From DATFQI01 sp963831105 (GTDB lineage Bacteria > Actinomycetota > Thermoleophilia > Solirubrobacterales > Solirubrobacteraceae), in assembly GCA_963831105.1 (NCBI GenBank), contig CAWHOS010000007.1, forward strand, positions 186,001-250,000: 64,000 nt of DNA, read 5' to 3'. The notes under the pieces are model-generated. The model made no database searches. It saw only the letters and a program-made list of their open reading frames with translations, and had not been told where the DNA came from. The position numbers and the translations under genes are program-made. Numbering within the stretch: position 1 is the stretch's first letter; every line of letters begins with the position of its first letter. Positions 30,746-41,716 of the stretch are shown here, piece by piece.

Positions 30746-31905
30746 GAGCGCTCGAGCGGGCGGCCGATCGCGGCCGGCGGGATCGAGCGGCCGACCAGGC
30801 CCGCGACCGCGATCAGCGTCAGCACGTAGGGCAGCGCCTGGAAGAGCGTCGCGGCCGACGGCGAGAACACCGGCAGCCGCTGCGCGAGCGCCGTCGAGAA
30901 GCCGAACAGCAGCGCCGCCATCAGCGCGCCGCCGGGCCGCCAGCGCCCGAAGATCAGCGCCGCCAGCGCGATGAAGCCCTTGCCGATGGTCATGTTCTGC
31001 GAGAAGGAGTGCACGAAGCCGATCGACAGGTACGCGCCTCCCGCCCCGGCGAGCACGCCCGAGGTGACGACCGCGAGGTAGCGCGTCCTCACGACCGACA
31101 GGCCGGCGGTCTCGGCGGCGAGCGGGTTCTCGCCCGCGGAGCGCAGCCGCAGGCCCGGCGGCGTCCGGAAGACCACGACCCAGGTGACCAGGACGAGCGC
31201 CAGGCCCATCCAGATCAGCAGGTTCAGCTGGCCGAAGATGTCGCCGACGAACCCGATGTCCTCGATCAGCGGCAGGTGCACGTCGGGCACCTGCGGCAGG
31301 TCGGTCGGGGTGCCCTCGGCCCCGTAGCGGTTCAGGTACAGGTACGTCGTGAGGCCGAACGCGAGGAAGTTCAGCGCGGTGCCGGAGACGATCTGGTCCG
31401 CGCGCAGCGACACGGAGAAGATCGCGTGGATCAGCGCCAGCAGGCCGCCGGCCGCCATCCCGATCAGCACGCCCAGGTACCAGGTGCCGGTGAGGTCGGC
31501 GCCGAGCACGGCGAAGAAGGCGCCCATGAGCAGCATCCCCTCGAGCGCGATGTTGATGACGCCGCTGCGCTCGGAGAACAGGCCGCCGAGCGAGGCGAAG
31601 ATCAGCGGCGTCGCGTAGCGCAGCATCGCCGCGAACAGCGCCGACCAGACGACGACCCGCTCGAGGTTGCCGACGCCCGACTGCGTGGCCGCGATGCCGC
31701 CCGCCATGCCGACCATCGCCGCCGCGATGCCGCCCCAGCCGTGGCGCTTCTCGCCGCCGGCGACCGCCCAGGTGCCGAGGAACAGGCCGAGCAGCCCGAG
31801 CACGATCGGCAGCACCGGCGTGCGGACCGTCAGCGGCGGGACCGCGACGAAGAAGGCGAGGAAGCCGGCCGCGACGGCCGCCCAGCCGATCTGGCGCCGG
31901 GTCAT
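30742..31905 (-). CDS. Nucleoside ABC transporter permease (second subunit)
   Basis: A 387-residue BPD-type-2 permease of the BmpA-linked nucleoside importer group, with about ten helices. Family hallmarks: LIFASLGGLFSERSGVINIA and LEGMLLMGAFFA, RADQIVSGTALNFLAFGLTT, and LRLRSAGENPLAAETAGLSV, which contacts the ATPase. It is the last gene of the nucleoside operon; its ATG overlaps the stop of the partner permease (ATGA). Its end runs into the convergent oxidase gene with no room for a separate terminator. Confidence 0.92.
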   Translation of the reverse strand: MTRRQIGWAAVAAGFLAFFVAVPPLTVRTPVLPIVLGLLGLFLGTWAVAGGEKRHGWGGIAAAMVGMAGGIAATQSGVGNLERVVVWSALFAAMLRYATPLIFASLGGLFSERSGVINIALEGMLLMGAFFAVLGADLTGTWYLGVLIGMAAGGLLALIHAIFSVSLRADQIVSGTALNFLAFGLTTYLYLNRYGAEGTPTDLPQVPDVHLPLIEDIGFVGDIFGQLNLLIWMGLALVLVTWVVVFRTPPGLRLRSAGENPLAAETAGLSVVRTRYLAVVTSGVLAGAGGAYLSIGFVHSFSQNMTIGKGFIALAALIFGRWRPGGALMAALLFGFSTALAQRLPVFSPSAATLFQALPYVLTLIAVAGLVGRSIPPAAIGRPLERS

Positions 31906-33142
31906 GCCGCCGCCGCCTCGGACTCGGCGGGGCCGCGCCTGCGGATCCGCCTTCGCAGCCGCCACAGGTACACGACCAGGATGTCCGCGCTGACGAACAG
32001 CACGATCAGGCCCTGGATGATCGAGGTGAGCGCCGTCGCCAGCTCGGGCGGGAACACGAGCGGGTCGAGGTTGCGCACCGACGTGCCGGTCAGCAGCGCG
32101 CCGAACAGCAGCGCGGAGAAGAACGTGCCGATCGCCGTGTTGCGCCCGAGCAGCGCCACGGCGATGCCGAGGAACCCGATCTGGGAGATCTCGATGTCGT
32201 TGCGCGCCACCCTGAACTGCCAGCCGAGCACGTCGAGCGAGGCCGCCAGGCCGGCGAACAGCCCGCAGATCGCCATCACGAGGATGTAGTTGCGGCTGAC
32301 CGAGATGCCGGCGGCGCGCGCGGCGTCCGGGTTGAAGCCGACCGCACGGACCTCGTAGCCCGTGACCGTCCGGTTGAGCAGCACCCAGAAGACCACCAGC
32401 GCGGCGAGCGCGATGAACAGGCCGATGTGCAGCCCCTGCAGCTCCGGGTCGCCCCAGAAGACCGGCAGCTTGGCGCCCTCGACGATGTCCGGCGAGACCG
32501 GCACGGACTTCTGCTCGGTGTTCTGCAGCGGTCCGTTGAGGTTCACCAGCCAGACGCCGACCCAGAGCGCGATCCAGTTGAGCATGATCGTCGTGATCAC
32601 CTCGTTGGCGCCGGTGGTCGCCTTCAGCAGCCCGGCTATCCCGCCCCACAACGCACCCGCCGCGCAGGCCCCGATCATGCAGACGATGATGTGCAGCACC
32701 GACGGCATGCCGTCGAAGGACGAGCCGAACCAGACGGCCACGTAGGAGCCGACGAGGTACTGGCCCTGGCCGCCGATGTTGAACAGGCCGCAGCGGAACG
32801 CGAACGCCACCGCGAGGCCGGTGAGGATCAGCGGCGTCGTGACGATCAGCGTCTGCTGGAGGTTGAGGGCCGCGACGGTGCGGTCGTCGGCGCTGAGCCA
32901 CGGGAAGAACCAGTTCAGGCCCGTTCCGTTGAAGATCGCCCGGTAGGTCTCGATCGGGTCCTTGCCCGTGAGCGCGACCACGAGGCCGCCGATGGCGAAG
33001 GCGATCAGCGCGGTCAGGAACGGCGTGATGATGCCGCCGCCGCGCAGGTAGCCCGACAGCCGCCCGGCGACGGTCAGCGGGGCGCCCTCGCCGGGCGCCT
33101 CCGGGGTCGGTGCGATCGGGACGTCGTCGTCCGGCGCGTCGC

Positions 33143-33146
<4 letters not shown>
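31902..33146 (-). CDS. Nucleoside ABC transporter permease (first subunit)
   Basis: A 414-residue permease, partner of the one above: TLIVTTPLILTGLAVAFAFR, GLFNIGGQGQYLVGSYVAVW, TTGANEVITTIMLNWIALWV, and the coupling segment VTGYEVRAVGFNPDAARAAG. The N-terminus is a Pro/Asp-rich cytoplasmic tail and the C-terminus is Arg-rich. The start is GTG 33146, overlapping the ATPase stop by 4 nt. With the second permease it should form the channel that moves nucleosides inward. Confidence 0.92.
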
Positions 33147-34675
<1,529 letters not shown>

Positions 34676-34702
34676 CGGTGAGTGTTTACAGCAGTTCCCG
34701 GA

Positions 34703-35758
34703 CTACTTGACCTCGGTCGGGATGTCGGTGATCTCGCCCGACTTGATCTGCTCCATCACCTGGTTGACCTGCTCCTCGTACTTGGAGCCCTCGGACGAGA
34801 CCTTGCCGAGGCCGACGCCGCCCGACTTGACGTCGAAGATCGTGTCGGTGCCGCCCTTGAAGGAGCCGTCCTGGACGGCCTTGACGGTGTCGTACACGGC
34901 CACGTCGACCTTCTTCAGCGCGCTGGTGATGATGTGCGCGCCGAGGTAGCCCTGGTCGGCGTCGACGCCGATGCCCTGCATGCTCTTCTCCTTCGCCGCG
35001 TCGAGCGCGCCGAGGCCGCACTGGCCGGCGACCTGGAAGACGACCTGCGAGCCCTCCGCGATCTGGTTGAGCGCGAGCTCCTTGCAGAGGTCCTGCTTGA
35101 CGAAGTCCTCGGAGTAGCCGTTGAGGGTCTTGATGTCCGGGTTGGCCTTCTTGGCGCCGGCCTGGAAGCCGGCGATGTAGGCGTCCACCGGCGGGATCTT
35201 CTGGCCGCCGACCGAGGAGATGACCTGGTCGCCGCCCTTGTCCTTCGTGTAGAGCGCGGCGAGCGTGCCGACGAGATAGCCGGCCTCGGCCTCCTTGAAC
35301 AGCAGGCCGTCGACGTTCGCGGGCTTGCTCTTCATCGCGGCCTGCGGGTAGTCGATGATCGCGAAGTTCACGTCGGGGAACTTCTTGGCGACGGTCTCCA
35401 CCGACTCGGCCATCAGGAAGCCGACGCCGATCACGAGGTCGTACTTCTGCTGGGCGAGCGTGGACAGGTTCGGCACGTAGTCCGAGTTCTTGCTCGACGT
35501 CAGCGCGCGGCCCTCGACGCCGAGCTCCGACTTGGCCCGCTCGAGGCCCTCGTTGGCGAGCTGGTTGAACGAGCGGTCGTTGAGGCCGCCGATGTCGGTG
35601 ACGATGCCGACCTTGATCTTCTTGCCCTCAGGCGTGGACTCGGCGCTGCCGCCGGAACCGCCGCTCGAGGACTCGTCGTCCCCGCAGCCGACGGCCACGA
35701 GGCCGCAGAGACAGAGCGTGAAGATCACCAACAGATGTACTGCGCGACGCGTGGGCAC
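34703..35758 (-). CDS. BMP-family nucleoside-binding lipoprotein
   Basis: A 351-residue substrate-binding lipoprotein: lipobox LVAVGC, a Ser/Gly linker, then the BMP/PnrA-like fold with KVGIVTDIGGLNDRSFNQLA, YDLVIGVGFLMAESVETVAK, AIIDYPQAAM, KEAEAGYLVGTLAALYTKDK and VDADQGYLGAHIITSALKKV. Relatives bind purine or pyrimidine nucleosides for the ABC importer. GTG 35758 has GGAGGG 7 nt upstream, better than the TTG further out. It is followed directly by the ATPase and permease genes. Confidence 0.92.
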   Translation of the reverse strand: MPTRRAVHLLVIFTLCLCGLVAVGCGDDESSSGGSGGSAESTPEGKKIKVGIVTDIGGLNDRSFNQLANEGLERAKSELGVEGRALTSSKNSDYVPNLSTLAQQKYDLVIGVGFLMAESVETVAKKFPDVNFAIIDYPQAAMKSKPANVDGLLFKEAEAGYLVGTLAALYTKDKGGDQVISSVGGQKIPPVDAYIAGFQAGAKKANPDIKTLNGYSEDFVKQDLCKELALNQIAEGSQVVFQVAGQCGLGALDAAKEKSMQGIGVDADQGYLGAHIITSALKKVDVAVYDTVKAVQDGSFKGGTDTIFDVKSGGVGLGKVSSEGSKYEEQVNQVMEQIKSGEITDIPTEVK

Positions 35759-35818
35759 TTCGCTTCCCTCCAAGGAATGTGATGGGTCCTGCGAAAAGGC
35801 GGCGGCAGCCTACAGGCG

Positions 35819-36799
35819 TCACCGGTCGTTCGCCGGATCTACAGCGGCGAGAAGAGAACGTCTGAGCTCATCGTCCGCGAATGCGCCCTCCAACGCAGTA
35901 CGCGTCATCTCAACCAGTTCACCCTCATCCACACCGAGGCGCTCACGCGCCACGGCGTACTCTGAGCCGATACTACAGCCGAAATAGGGCGGGTCGTCGG
36001 ATCCGAGGCAGGTCCGCACCCCGGCCTCGCGCAGCGCACCGAGCGGATGGTCCTCGTAGCTCGGGAACACGCCGGTGGCGACGTTGCTGGTGGGACAGAC
36101 CTCCAGGATCGTCCCCCGCTCCGCCAGCTCGGCCACCAGGGCGGGATCCTCGATCGCCCGGACCCCGTGCGCGATCCGCGTGACGGGCAGCGCGAGCGCC
36201 CCGCGCACCGACTCCGCGCCGGCGTGCTCGCCCGCGTGGACGCTGCAACCGAGGCCGGAATCTGCGGCTATTTCGTAGGCCGGCGCGAACGGACCGGGAG
36301 GGAAGCCCGCCTCGTCGCCGGCGAGCTGGAAGCCGACGACGTACGGATGCCGGTCGGCCGCGAGCCGCCGCGCCAGCATCTCCGCGTACTCCTCCCCGTG
36401 GTTGCGCACGGCGGCGGCGAGGATGCGGGCCTCGATCCCGTGGTCGCGCCGCGCGTCGTCGATCCCGGCCGCGATGCCGCCGAAGTGCTCCTCGTCGCTG
36501 AGCCCGACCGCGTCGGCGTGGCCGGGCGAGGCGATCAGCTCGACGTACACGCAGCCCTCGGCCGCGCACGAGGAGAGGTACTCGTAGGTGACGTCGCGGT
36601 AGTCCTGCGCGGTGCGGATGACGCTCGCCGCCATGTCGTACGTGGCGAGGAAGTCCAGGAAATCCGTCCAGCGGAAGGTGTCCTCGTCCGCGAACAGACC
36701 CTCGGGGAGCGGGATCCGGTTGCGCTCGGCCAGCCGGCGGACGAGCGAGGGCGGCGCCGTGCCCTCCAGGTGCACGTGCAGCTCCGCCTTGGGGATCAC
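35819..36799 (-). CDS. add: Adenosine deaminase
   Basis: A 326-residue zinc amidohydrolase-fold deaminase converting adenosine to inosine. Metal and catalytic motifs: H8 and H10 in ELHVHLEGT, CSVHAGEHAGAES (His and catalytic Glu), RIAHGVRAIEDP and GSDDPPYFGCSIGSEY (metal Asp). The substitution of Pro-Pro-Tyr-Phe after SDDP is typical of this bacterial branch, which may also accept related purines. The GTG start overlaps the thymidine phosphorylase stop by 4 nt. Confidence 0.92.
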   Translation of the reverse strand: MIPKAELHVHLEGTAPPSLVRRLAERNRIPLPEGLFADEDTFRWTDFLDFLATYDMAASVIRTAQDYRDVTYEYLSSCAAEGCVYVELIASPGHADAVGLSDEEHFGGIAAGIDDARRDHGIEARILAAAVRNHGEEYAEMLARRLAADRHPYVVGFQLAGDEAGFPPGPFAPAYEIAADSGLGCSVHAGEHAGAESVRGALALPVTRIAHGVRAIEDPALVAELAERGTILEVCPTSNVATGVFPSYEDHPLGALREAGVRTCLGSDDPPYFGCSIGSEYAVARERLGVDEGELVEMTRTALEGAFADDELRRSLLAAVDPANDR

Positions 36800-38112
36800 T
36801 CGATCCTCCCCGCCACGGCGGGAGTCTCGTCCGGCGTCGCCTCGCCGACGCGCACGGCCGCGCGCAGCGCCGCGGCGGCCGCCTCGGCGCCGGCCTCGTC
36901 GCGCGCGTGGACGACGGCGAGCGGGCGGTCCGGGCCGACCTGCGCACCGACGGGAGCGATCTCCGCCAGCCCGACGGCCGGGTCGATCGTGTCGGCCTCC
37001 GTGGCGCGGTTGCCGCCGAGCCCGGTGATCACGAGCCCGACCGCGCGGCAGTCCATCCCGCCGACGGTCCCGGCCGCCTCGGGCGCGACCGGGCGCACGA
37101 CCGGCGCCGCGGCGAGGTGCTCGCCGGGGCGCTCGACGAAGTCGGCCGGCCCGCCGAGCTCGGCGACCATGCGCGCGAAGCGCTCCGCCGCCGCGCCGGA
37201 GTCCAGCGCCTGCTCCGCGGCGGCGCGCGCGGCGTCCTCGTCGGCCTGCAGGCCGCCCTGGACGAGCAGCGAGGCGGCGAGCGAGAGCGTCACGTCGTGC
37301 AGCCGCGGCTCGCGCGCGGCGCCCGTGAGGTAGTCGACCGACTCGAGCACCTCGAGCGCGTTGCCGGCGCTCGAGCCGAGCACCTGGTCCATGTCGGTCA
37401 GCAGGGCGACGGTCGGCAACCCGGCGCCGCCCGCGACCTCGACGAGCGCGCGGGCGAGCTCCTCAGCCGCCGCGCGCTCGGCCATGAACGCGCCCGAGCC
37501 GAACTTGACGTCCATCACGAGCGCGTCGAGGCCGGCCGCGAGCTTCTTGGACAGGATCGAGGCGACGATCAGCGGGATCGACTCGACCGTGCCGGTGGCG
37601 TCGCGGATCGCGTACAGCCGCCGGTCGGCGGGGGCGAGGTCCGACGTCTGGCCGACGATCGCGCACCCCGCCGGGCCGCCGACGACGCGCTGCAACTCCG
37701 CCACCGACGGCGTCGTGTCGTAGCCCGGGACGGAGTCGAGCTTGTCCAGCGTGCCGCCCGTGTGGCCGAGGCCGCGGCCGGAGATCATCGGCACCGCGCC
37801 GCCGCAGGCCGCGACGATCGGGGCCAGCATCAGCGAGACCTTGTCGCCGACGCCGCCCGTGGAGTGCTTGTCGAGCACGGGCCGGTCGAGGTCCCAGGCG
37901 ATCACCGTGCCCGAGTCGCGCATCGCCTCGGTCAGCGCCACCCGCTCGCCGGCCTCCATCCCGCGCAGGAACAGCGCCATCGCCAGCGCCCCGACCTGCG
38001 CGTCGCTGAGGCCGCCGCGCGCGATGCCGTCGACGAGGAAGCCGATCTCCTCGCCGGAGAGCGCCGCCCCGTCGCGCTTGCGGCGGATCAGTTCGGCGGG
38101 GAGCAGGGTCAT
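36796..38112 (-). CDS. deoA: Thymidine/pyrimidine-nucleoside phosphorylase
   Basis: A 438-residue enzyme with the family signature DKHSTGGVGDKVSLMLAPIV, SGRGLGHTGGTLDKLDSVPG, VDALVMDVKFGSGAFM-type segment (ALVMDVKFGSGAFM) and the C-terminal domain GLVITGLGGNRATEADTID. It splits thymidine, deoxyuridine or uridine with phosphate to base and sugar phosphate. By eye I cannot separate DeoA from the broader pyrimidine phosphorylase Pdp. Start and stop overlap the neighbours by 4 nt. Confidence 0.93.
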   Translation of the reverse strand: MTLLPAELIRRKRDGAALSGEEIGFLVDGIARGGLSDAQVGALAMALFLRGMEAGERVALTEAMRDSGTVIAWDLDRPVLDKHSTGGVGDKVSLMLAPIVAACGGAVPMISGRGLGHTGGTLDKLDSVPGYDTTPSVAELQRVVGGPAGCAIVGQTSDLAPADRRLYAIRDATGTVESIPLIVASILSKKLAAGLDALVMDVKFGSGAFMAERAAAEELARALVEVAGGAGLPTVALLTDMDQVLGSSAGNALEVLESVDYLTGAAREPRLHDVTLSLAASLLVQGGLQADEDAARAAAEQALDSGAAAERFARMVAELGGPADFVERPGEHLAAAPVVRPVAPEAAGTVGGMDCRAVGLVITGLGGNRATEADTIDPAVGLAEIAPVGAQVGPDRPLAVVHARDEAGAEAAAAALRAAVRVGEATPDETPAVAGRIE

Positions 38113-38960
38113 GCGGCCAGCGCCTCGCAGAAGCTCGCGACCAGCCGCTCCAGGTCGCCCGCGGCCTTGGCCGCGTACTTGAGCGTCTGCTCGTGCGAGA
38201 GCGCCTCGCCGCCCATGCCCTCGGCGAGGTTGGTGATCGCCGACACCGCCGCCACCCGCAGCCCGCAGTGGCGGGCGAGGATCACCTCGGGCACGGTCGA
38301 CATGCCGACGGCGTCGGCGCCGAGCGTGCGGAAGGCGCGGATCTCGGCCGGCGTCTCGAAGCTCGGGCCGTGCGCGGCGAGGTAGACGCCCTCGGGCAGC
38401 GCGATCCCGAGCCCCTCGGCGCAGCGCCGCAGCAGGCCGCGCAGGGTCGGGTCGTAGGCCTCGGCCATGTTCGGGAAGCGCGGCCCCACGTCGTCGTCGT
38501 TCGCCCCCGTCAGCGGGTTGACGCCGAGCATGTTGATGTGGTCGGCGATCGCCATCAGCGACCCGGGCGGCGACTCCGGGCGCAGCGAGCCGGCCGCGTT
38601 GGTGGCCAGCAGTGCCAGCGCGCCGCAGCGCTGCAGCGCGCGGACCGGCGCGCGCATCGCCCCCGGGTCCCCGCCCTCGTAGATGTGCCTGCGGCCCTGC
38701 AGGAACGCGACGGGCAGGCCGCCCAGCCGGCCGAGCACGAGCCGCCCGCCATGGCCGGCGACCCCGGGCTCGGGGAAGCCCGGCAGGTCGGCGTAGTCGA
38801 TCTGGATCGCGTCCTCGGCGGCGTCGGCGAGCCCGCCGAGGCCGGAGCCGAGGATCAGCCCGAGCCGGGGCGAGAAGCCCGGCGCGCGGCGGGCGATCAC
38901 GTCCGAGGCGGCCTCGCCGCGCGCGACCGCCGGGTCGAGGTCGTGCGCCCGTGCCCTCAT
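38109..38960 (-). CDS. punA: Purine-nucleoside phosphorylase
   Basis: A 283-residue trimeric-type purine nucleoside phosphorylase: LGLILGSGLGGLADA (phosphate loop), FLQGRRHIYEGGDPGAMRAP, LLATNAAGSLRPESPPGSLM, HINMLGVNPLTGANDD, YLAAHGPSFETPAEIRAFRT and GMSTVPEVILARHCGL with ITNLAEGM. It cleaves inosine, guanosine and deoxy forms with phosphate. ATG 38960 overlaps the stop of the CYTH-deaminase gene; its own stop overlaps deoA. Confidence 0.94.
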   Translation of the reverse strand: MRARAHDLDPAVARGEAASDVIARRAPGFSPRLGLILGSGLGGLADAAEDAIQIDYADLPGFPEPGVAGHGGRLVLGRLGGLPVAFLQGRRHIYEGGDPGAMRAPVRALQRCGALALLATNAAGSLRPESPPGSLMAIADHINMLGVNPLTGANDDDVGPRFPNMAEAYDPTLRGLLRRCAEGLGIALPEGVYLAAHGPSFETPAEIRAFRTLGADAVGMSTVPEVILARHCGLRVAAVSAITNLAEGMGGEALSHEQTLKYAAKAAGDLERLVASFCEALAA

Positions 38961-39872
38961 GGGAGGAACTCCGGGCCGAACGAGCGGGGCAACAGCTCCT
39001 CCAGGGTCATCTCCGCGCGGGCTCCCTTCTCCGCGATCAGGTGGACGGTGGCGTCGAGCGGCATGAACTCGCGCAGGCGCTGGCGGCAGCCGCCGCACGG
39101 GACGCACGGCTCCTCGCCGTCGCCGATCACGGCCGCCTCGACGATCTTGTCGCGCCCCGCGGCGATCATCGCGCCGATCGCCGAGGCCTCCGCGCAGTTG
39201 CCGAGCGGGTAGGCGGCGTTCTCGACGTTCGCGCCGACGTGCACGGAGCCGTCGGGCGCGCGCAGGGCGACGCCGACGCGGTAGTTGGAGTACGGGGCGT
39301 ATGCGCGCTCGAGCGCCGCGCGGGCTGCCTCGATCAGCTGCTCGCTGCCCGCGGCCGCCAGCACGCGGTCCGAGTAGGAGTCGGCGAGGATCCGCGAGCC
39401 GTCGAGCCCGAGCGCCTCGCTGAGCTGCGCGACGCGGTCGTGCTCGCCCGACAGGTCCGAGTCCTCGGGGGCGACGCCCTCGAGCTCGAGGAAGGAGCCG
39501 AGCCCGCGCACCGTGTCGAGGTGGATCCGGACCCCCTGCCACAGCAGCAGCCGGCGCTCCTTGTCCACCACGACGAGCGTGCCCAGCGCCTCGTCGAGCG
39601 ACCGGCGCAGCGTCTCGGGGTCCTCCACGGGCGTGATCCGGTAGCGGCTCTCGCGCGCCTCGGGGCGGTCCGTCGCGGGCGTACTGGATCAGCACGGCGC
39701 CGCCCGGGGTCTCCTCGCGCAGCTTCAGGCGCCCCTCGGGGACGCGGAAGTAGGTGTCGCGCTGGACGAGCACGCCGCGGTCCTCGGCGCCGAGGTCGAG
39801 GGCGATCCGGAGCGAGCGCTCGGGATCGGGGTCGGTCGCCTTGAGCTCCACGTTGCGGCGGGGCGAGGACAC
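38957..39872 (-). CDS. cdd: Fusion: CYTH domain - cytidine deaminase (one frameshift)
   Basis: The C-terminal 125 residues are a complete cytidine deaminase: AYAPYSNYRVGVALRAPDG, VENAAYPLGNCAEASAIGAM with the catalytic Glu, and the zinc pair in PCVPCGGCRQRLREF. In front, without a stop, lies a CYTH (adenylyl cyclase class IV/thiamine triphosphatase-like) domain: NVELKATD, QRDTYFRVPEGRLKLREE, then ESRYRIT, VDKERRLLLWQGVRIHLDTV and LGSFLELEGV. The two parts of the CYTH domain are in different frames; one extra C at about 39,671 explains it. Start GTG 39872. It heads the nucleoside operon, and ATG 39628 could give a truncated protein. Confidence 0.82.
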
Positions 39873-39918
39873 CGGGGCGAGCCTAGTGGATGCCCCGACC
39901 CGGTAGCGTCCCGCGGCG

Positions 39919-40557
39919 ATGAGCGTGCCCGACGGCGTCACGGTGGTCGACCACGTCCTCCTGCGGCGGCTGGTCTCGATCCTGCGCGACCGCGAGACGC
40001 CGCACGGCGGCTTCCGCCAGACCCTCGACGACGCGGCGATGATCCTCGGCTACGAGGCGATGCGCGGGCTGCGGCCGGACGAGATCCAGGTCCAGACCCC
40101 GCTCGAGCCGGCCGCGGGCGTGCGGCTCGCCGACCAGGTCGTGATCGTCGCGATCCTGCGCGCCGGGCTCGGGCTCGTCGACGGCTTCCTGCGCCTCGTG
40201 CCCGACGCGCGCGTCGGCCACCTCGGCATGTACCGCGACGAGGAGGCCCTGCGCCCCGTCGGCTACTACGAGAACATCCCGCCGGGCGTGGAGGACGCCG
40301 AGGTCTTCGTGGTCGACCCGATGCTGGCCACCGGCGGCAGCGCCACGCAGGCGATCGCGCGGCTCAAGCGCGCGGGCGCGAGGCGGCTCACGTTCGTGTG
40401 CCTGGTGGCCGCGCCCGAGGGCGTCGCAGCGCTGCGCGCAGCGCATCCCGAGGTCTCGATCATCACGGCGGCGCTCGACCGCGAGCTCGACACCAACGGC
40501 TACATCCGCCCCGGGCTGGGCGACGCGGGCGACCGCATCTTCGGCACCGACCGCTGA
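39919..40557 (+). CDS. upp: Uracil phosphoribosyltransferase
   Basis: A 212-residue enzyme making UMP from uracil and PRPP. It has LRDRETPHGGFRQTLDDAAM, VIVAILRAGLGLVDGFLRLV, HLGMYRDEEALRPVGYYENI and the PRPP loop VVDPMLATGGSATQAIARLK, ending DRIFGTD. It is divergent from the nucleoside operon with 46 bp between start codons, so both probably share a regulatory region. Together with deoA it lets the cell recover uracil from uridine. Confidence 0.95.
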   Translation: MSVPDGVTVVDHVLLRRLVSILRDRETPHGGFRQTLDDAAMILGYEAMRGLRPDEIQVQTPLEPAAGVRLADQVVIVAILRAGLGLVDGFLRLVPDARVGHLGMYRDEEALRPVGYYENIPPGVEDAEVFVVDPMLATGGSATQAIARLKRAGARRLTFVCLVAAPEGVAALRAAHPEVSIITAALDRELDTNGYIRPGLGDAGDRIFGTDR

Positions 40558-40600
40558 GCGGGGACGGTGATCGCTGGCGGCCGCCGCTACCCTCGGCGCC

Positions 40601-41086
40601 ATGCCGCTCGCCAGACTCCTGCTCGTCCTCGCCTGCACCGCGCTCGTCGCCGCGGGCTGTGGCTCGGACTCCGAGGACACCGCCTCGTCGAAGCCCGAGG
40701 CGACCTCGACGCCCGCCAAGACCAAGCCGGAGATCACCGTGCCGAAGGGCAAGGCGCCCAAGAAGCTCGTGATCAAGGACATCGAGAAGGGCACGGGGGC
40801 CACGGCCGAGGCGGGCAAGCAGGTCACCGTCCAGTACGTCGGCATCTCGTTCCTCAACGGGCGCCAGTTCGACGCGTCGTGGGACCGCGGCGAGCCGTTC
40901 TCGTTCCAGCTCGGCTCCGGCGGGGTCATCCAGGGCTGGGACCAGGGCGTCGAGGGCATGAAGGTCGGCGGCCGCCGGCAGCTCGTCATCCCGCCCGATC
41001 TCGCCTACGGCCCGCAGGGCTCGCCGCCGTCGATCGGGCCGAACGAGACGCTGGTGTTCGTGATCGACCTGCTCAGCGTCCAGTAA
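40601..41086 (+). CDS. FKBP-type peptidyl-prolyl isomerase lipoprotein
   Basis: A 161-residue lipoprotein (lipobox LVAAGC) with a Ser/Thr/Pro/Lys linker to residue 50 and one FKBP domain: GKQVTVQYVGISFLNGRQFD, FSFQLGSGGVIQGWDQGVEG, MKVGGRRQLVIPPDLAYGPQ, IGPNETLVFVIDLLSV. The active-site aromatic and Asp positions are kept. It should assist folding of exported proteins on the outer face of the membrane. Its end overlaps the convergent TetR gene by 14 nt. Confidence 0.93.
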   Translation: MPLARLLLVLACTALVAAGCGSDSEDTASSKPEATSTPAKTKPEITVPKGKAPKKLVIKDIEKGTGATAEAGKQVTVQYVGISFLNGRQFDASWDRGEPFSFQLGSGGVIQGWDQGVEGMKVGGRRQLVIPPDLAYGPQGSPPSIGPNETLVFVIDLLSVQ

Positions 41087-41679
41087 GCGCGCCCGGCTCC
41101 CCGGCCGCGCTCACGGCGCCCAGCAGGGTGCCGAGCAGCAGCCCGCTGCAGCTGCTCGCGGGTGAGGTCGCCGTGCTCGACCCAGTCGAGGATCGCGCCG
41201 TCCATGAACCACAGCCACGCGCGCACGGAGGTGCGCAGCGCGGGCGGCGGCGCTCCCGGCGCGATCCCGGCCGAGGATCCGCTCGGAGGTCGCGTCGCGG
41301 ACGCGGTCGACGACCTCGCGCACCTCGGGGATCGCGGCGGCGCTGCGCACGAGCTTGCCGTAGGCCTCGCGGTTGGCCTCCGACCCAGTCCAGGAACGCG
41401 TCGAGGCTCCGCGTGAGCTGCTCGAGCGGCGGCAGCGACGGGTCGGGCTCGGTCAGCGCCGCGAGCTCGGCCGCCTTCTCCTCCAGCGTGGCGGCGAAGT
41501 ACGCCTGCTTGCCCGGGAAGTAGTGGTAGAGCAGCGCCTTGGAGATGCCGGCCTCGCGCGCGATCGTCGCCATCGAGAGCTCGTCGTAGGCGTAGCCGCG
41601 CGAACAGCTCCGCGCCCAGCACGAGCAGGCGGCGGCGCCGCTCGTCGACGTCGAGGCGGGTGTAGGCGGGCCCGGACAC
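41073..41679 (-). CDS. TetR-family transcriptional regulator, several frameshifts
   Basis: Joined over frames the protein reads YTRLDVDERRRRLLVLGAEL, then YDELSMATIAREAGISKALL and YHYFPGKQAYFAATLEEKAA, a standard TetR helix-turn-helix. The ligand-binding part follows: LTRSLDAFLDW, SERILGR, APPPALRTSVRAWLWFMDGA and ILDWVEHGDLTREQLQ. Single extra bases near 41,604, 41,389, 41,270 and 41,145 explain every frame change. The start is GTG 41679. The ligand and targets are unknown; it is not next to the palindrome at 11,440, so a link is speculative. Confidence 0.78.
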
Positions 41680-41716
41680 CGCGCCGACCCTACCGGGGCC
41701 GGCCTACCCTGGACAG

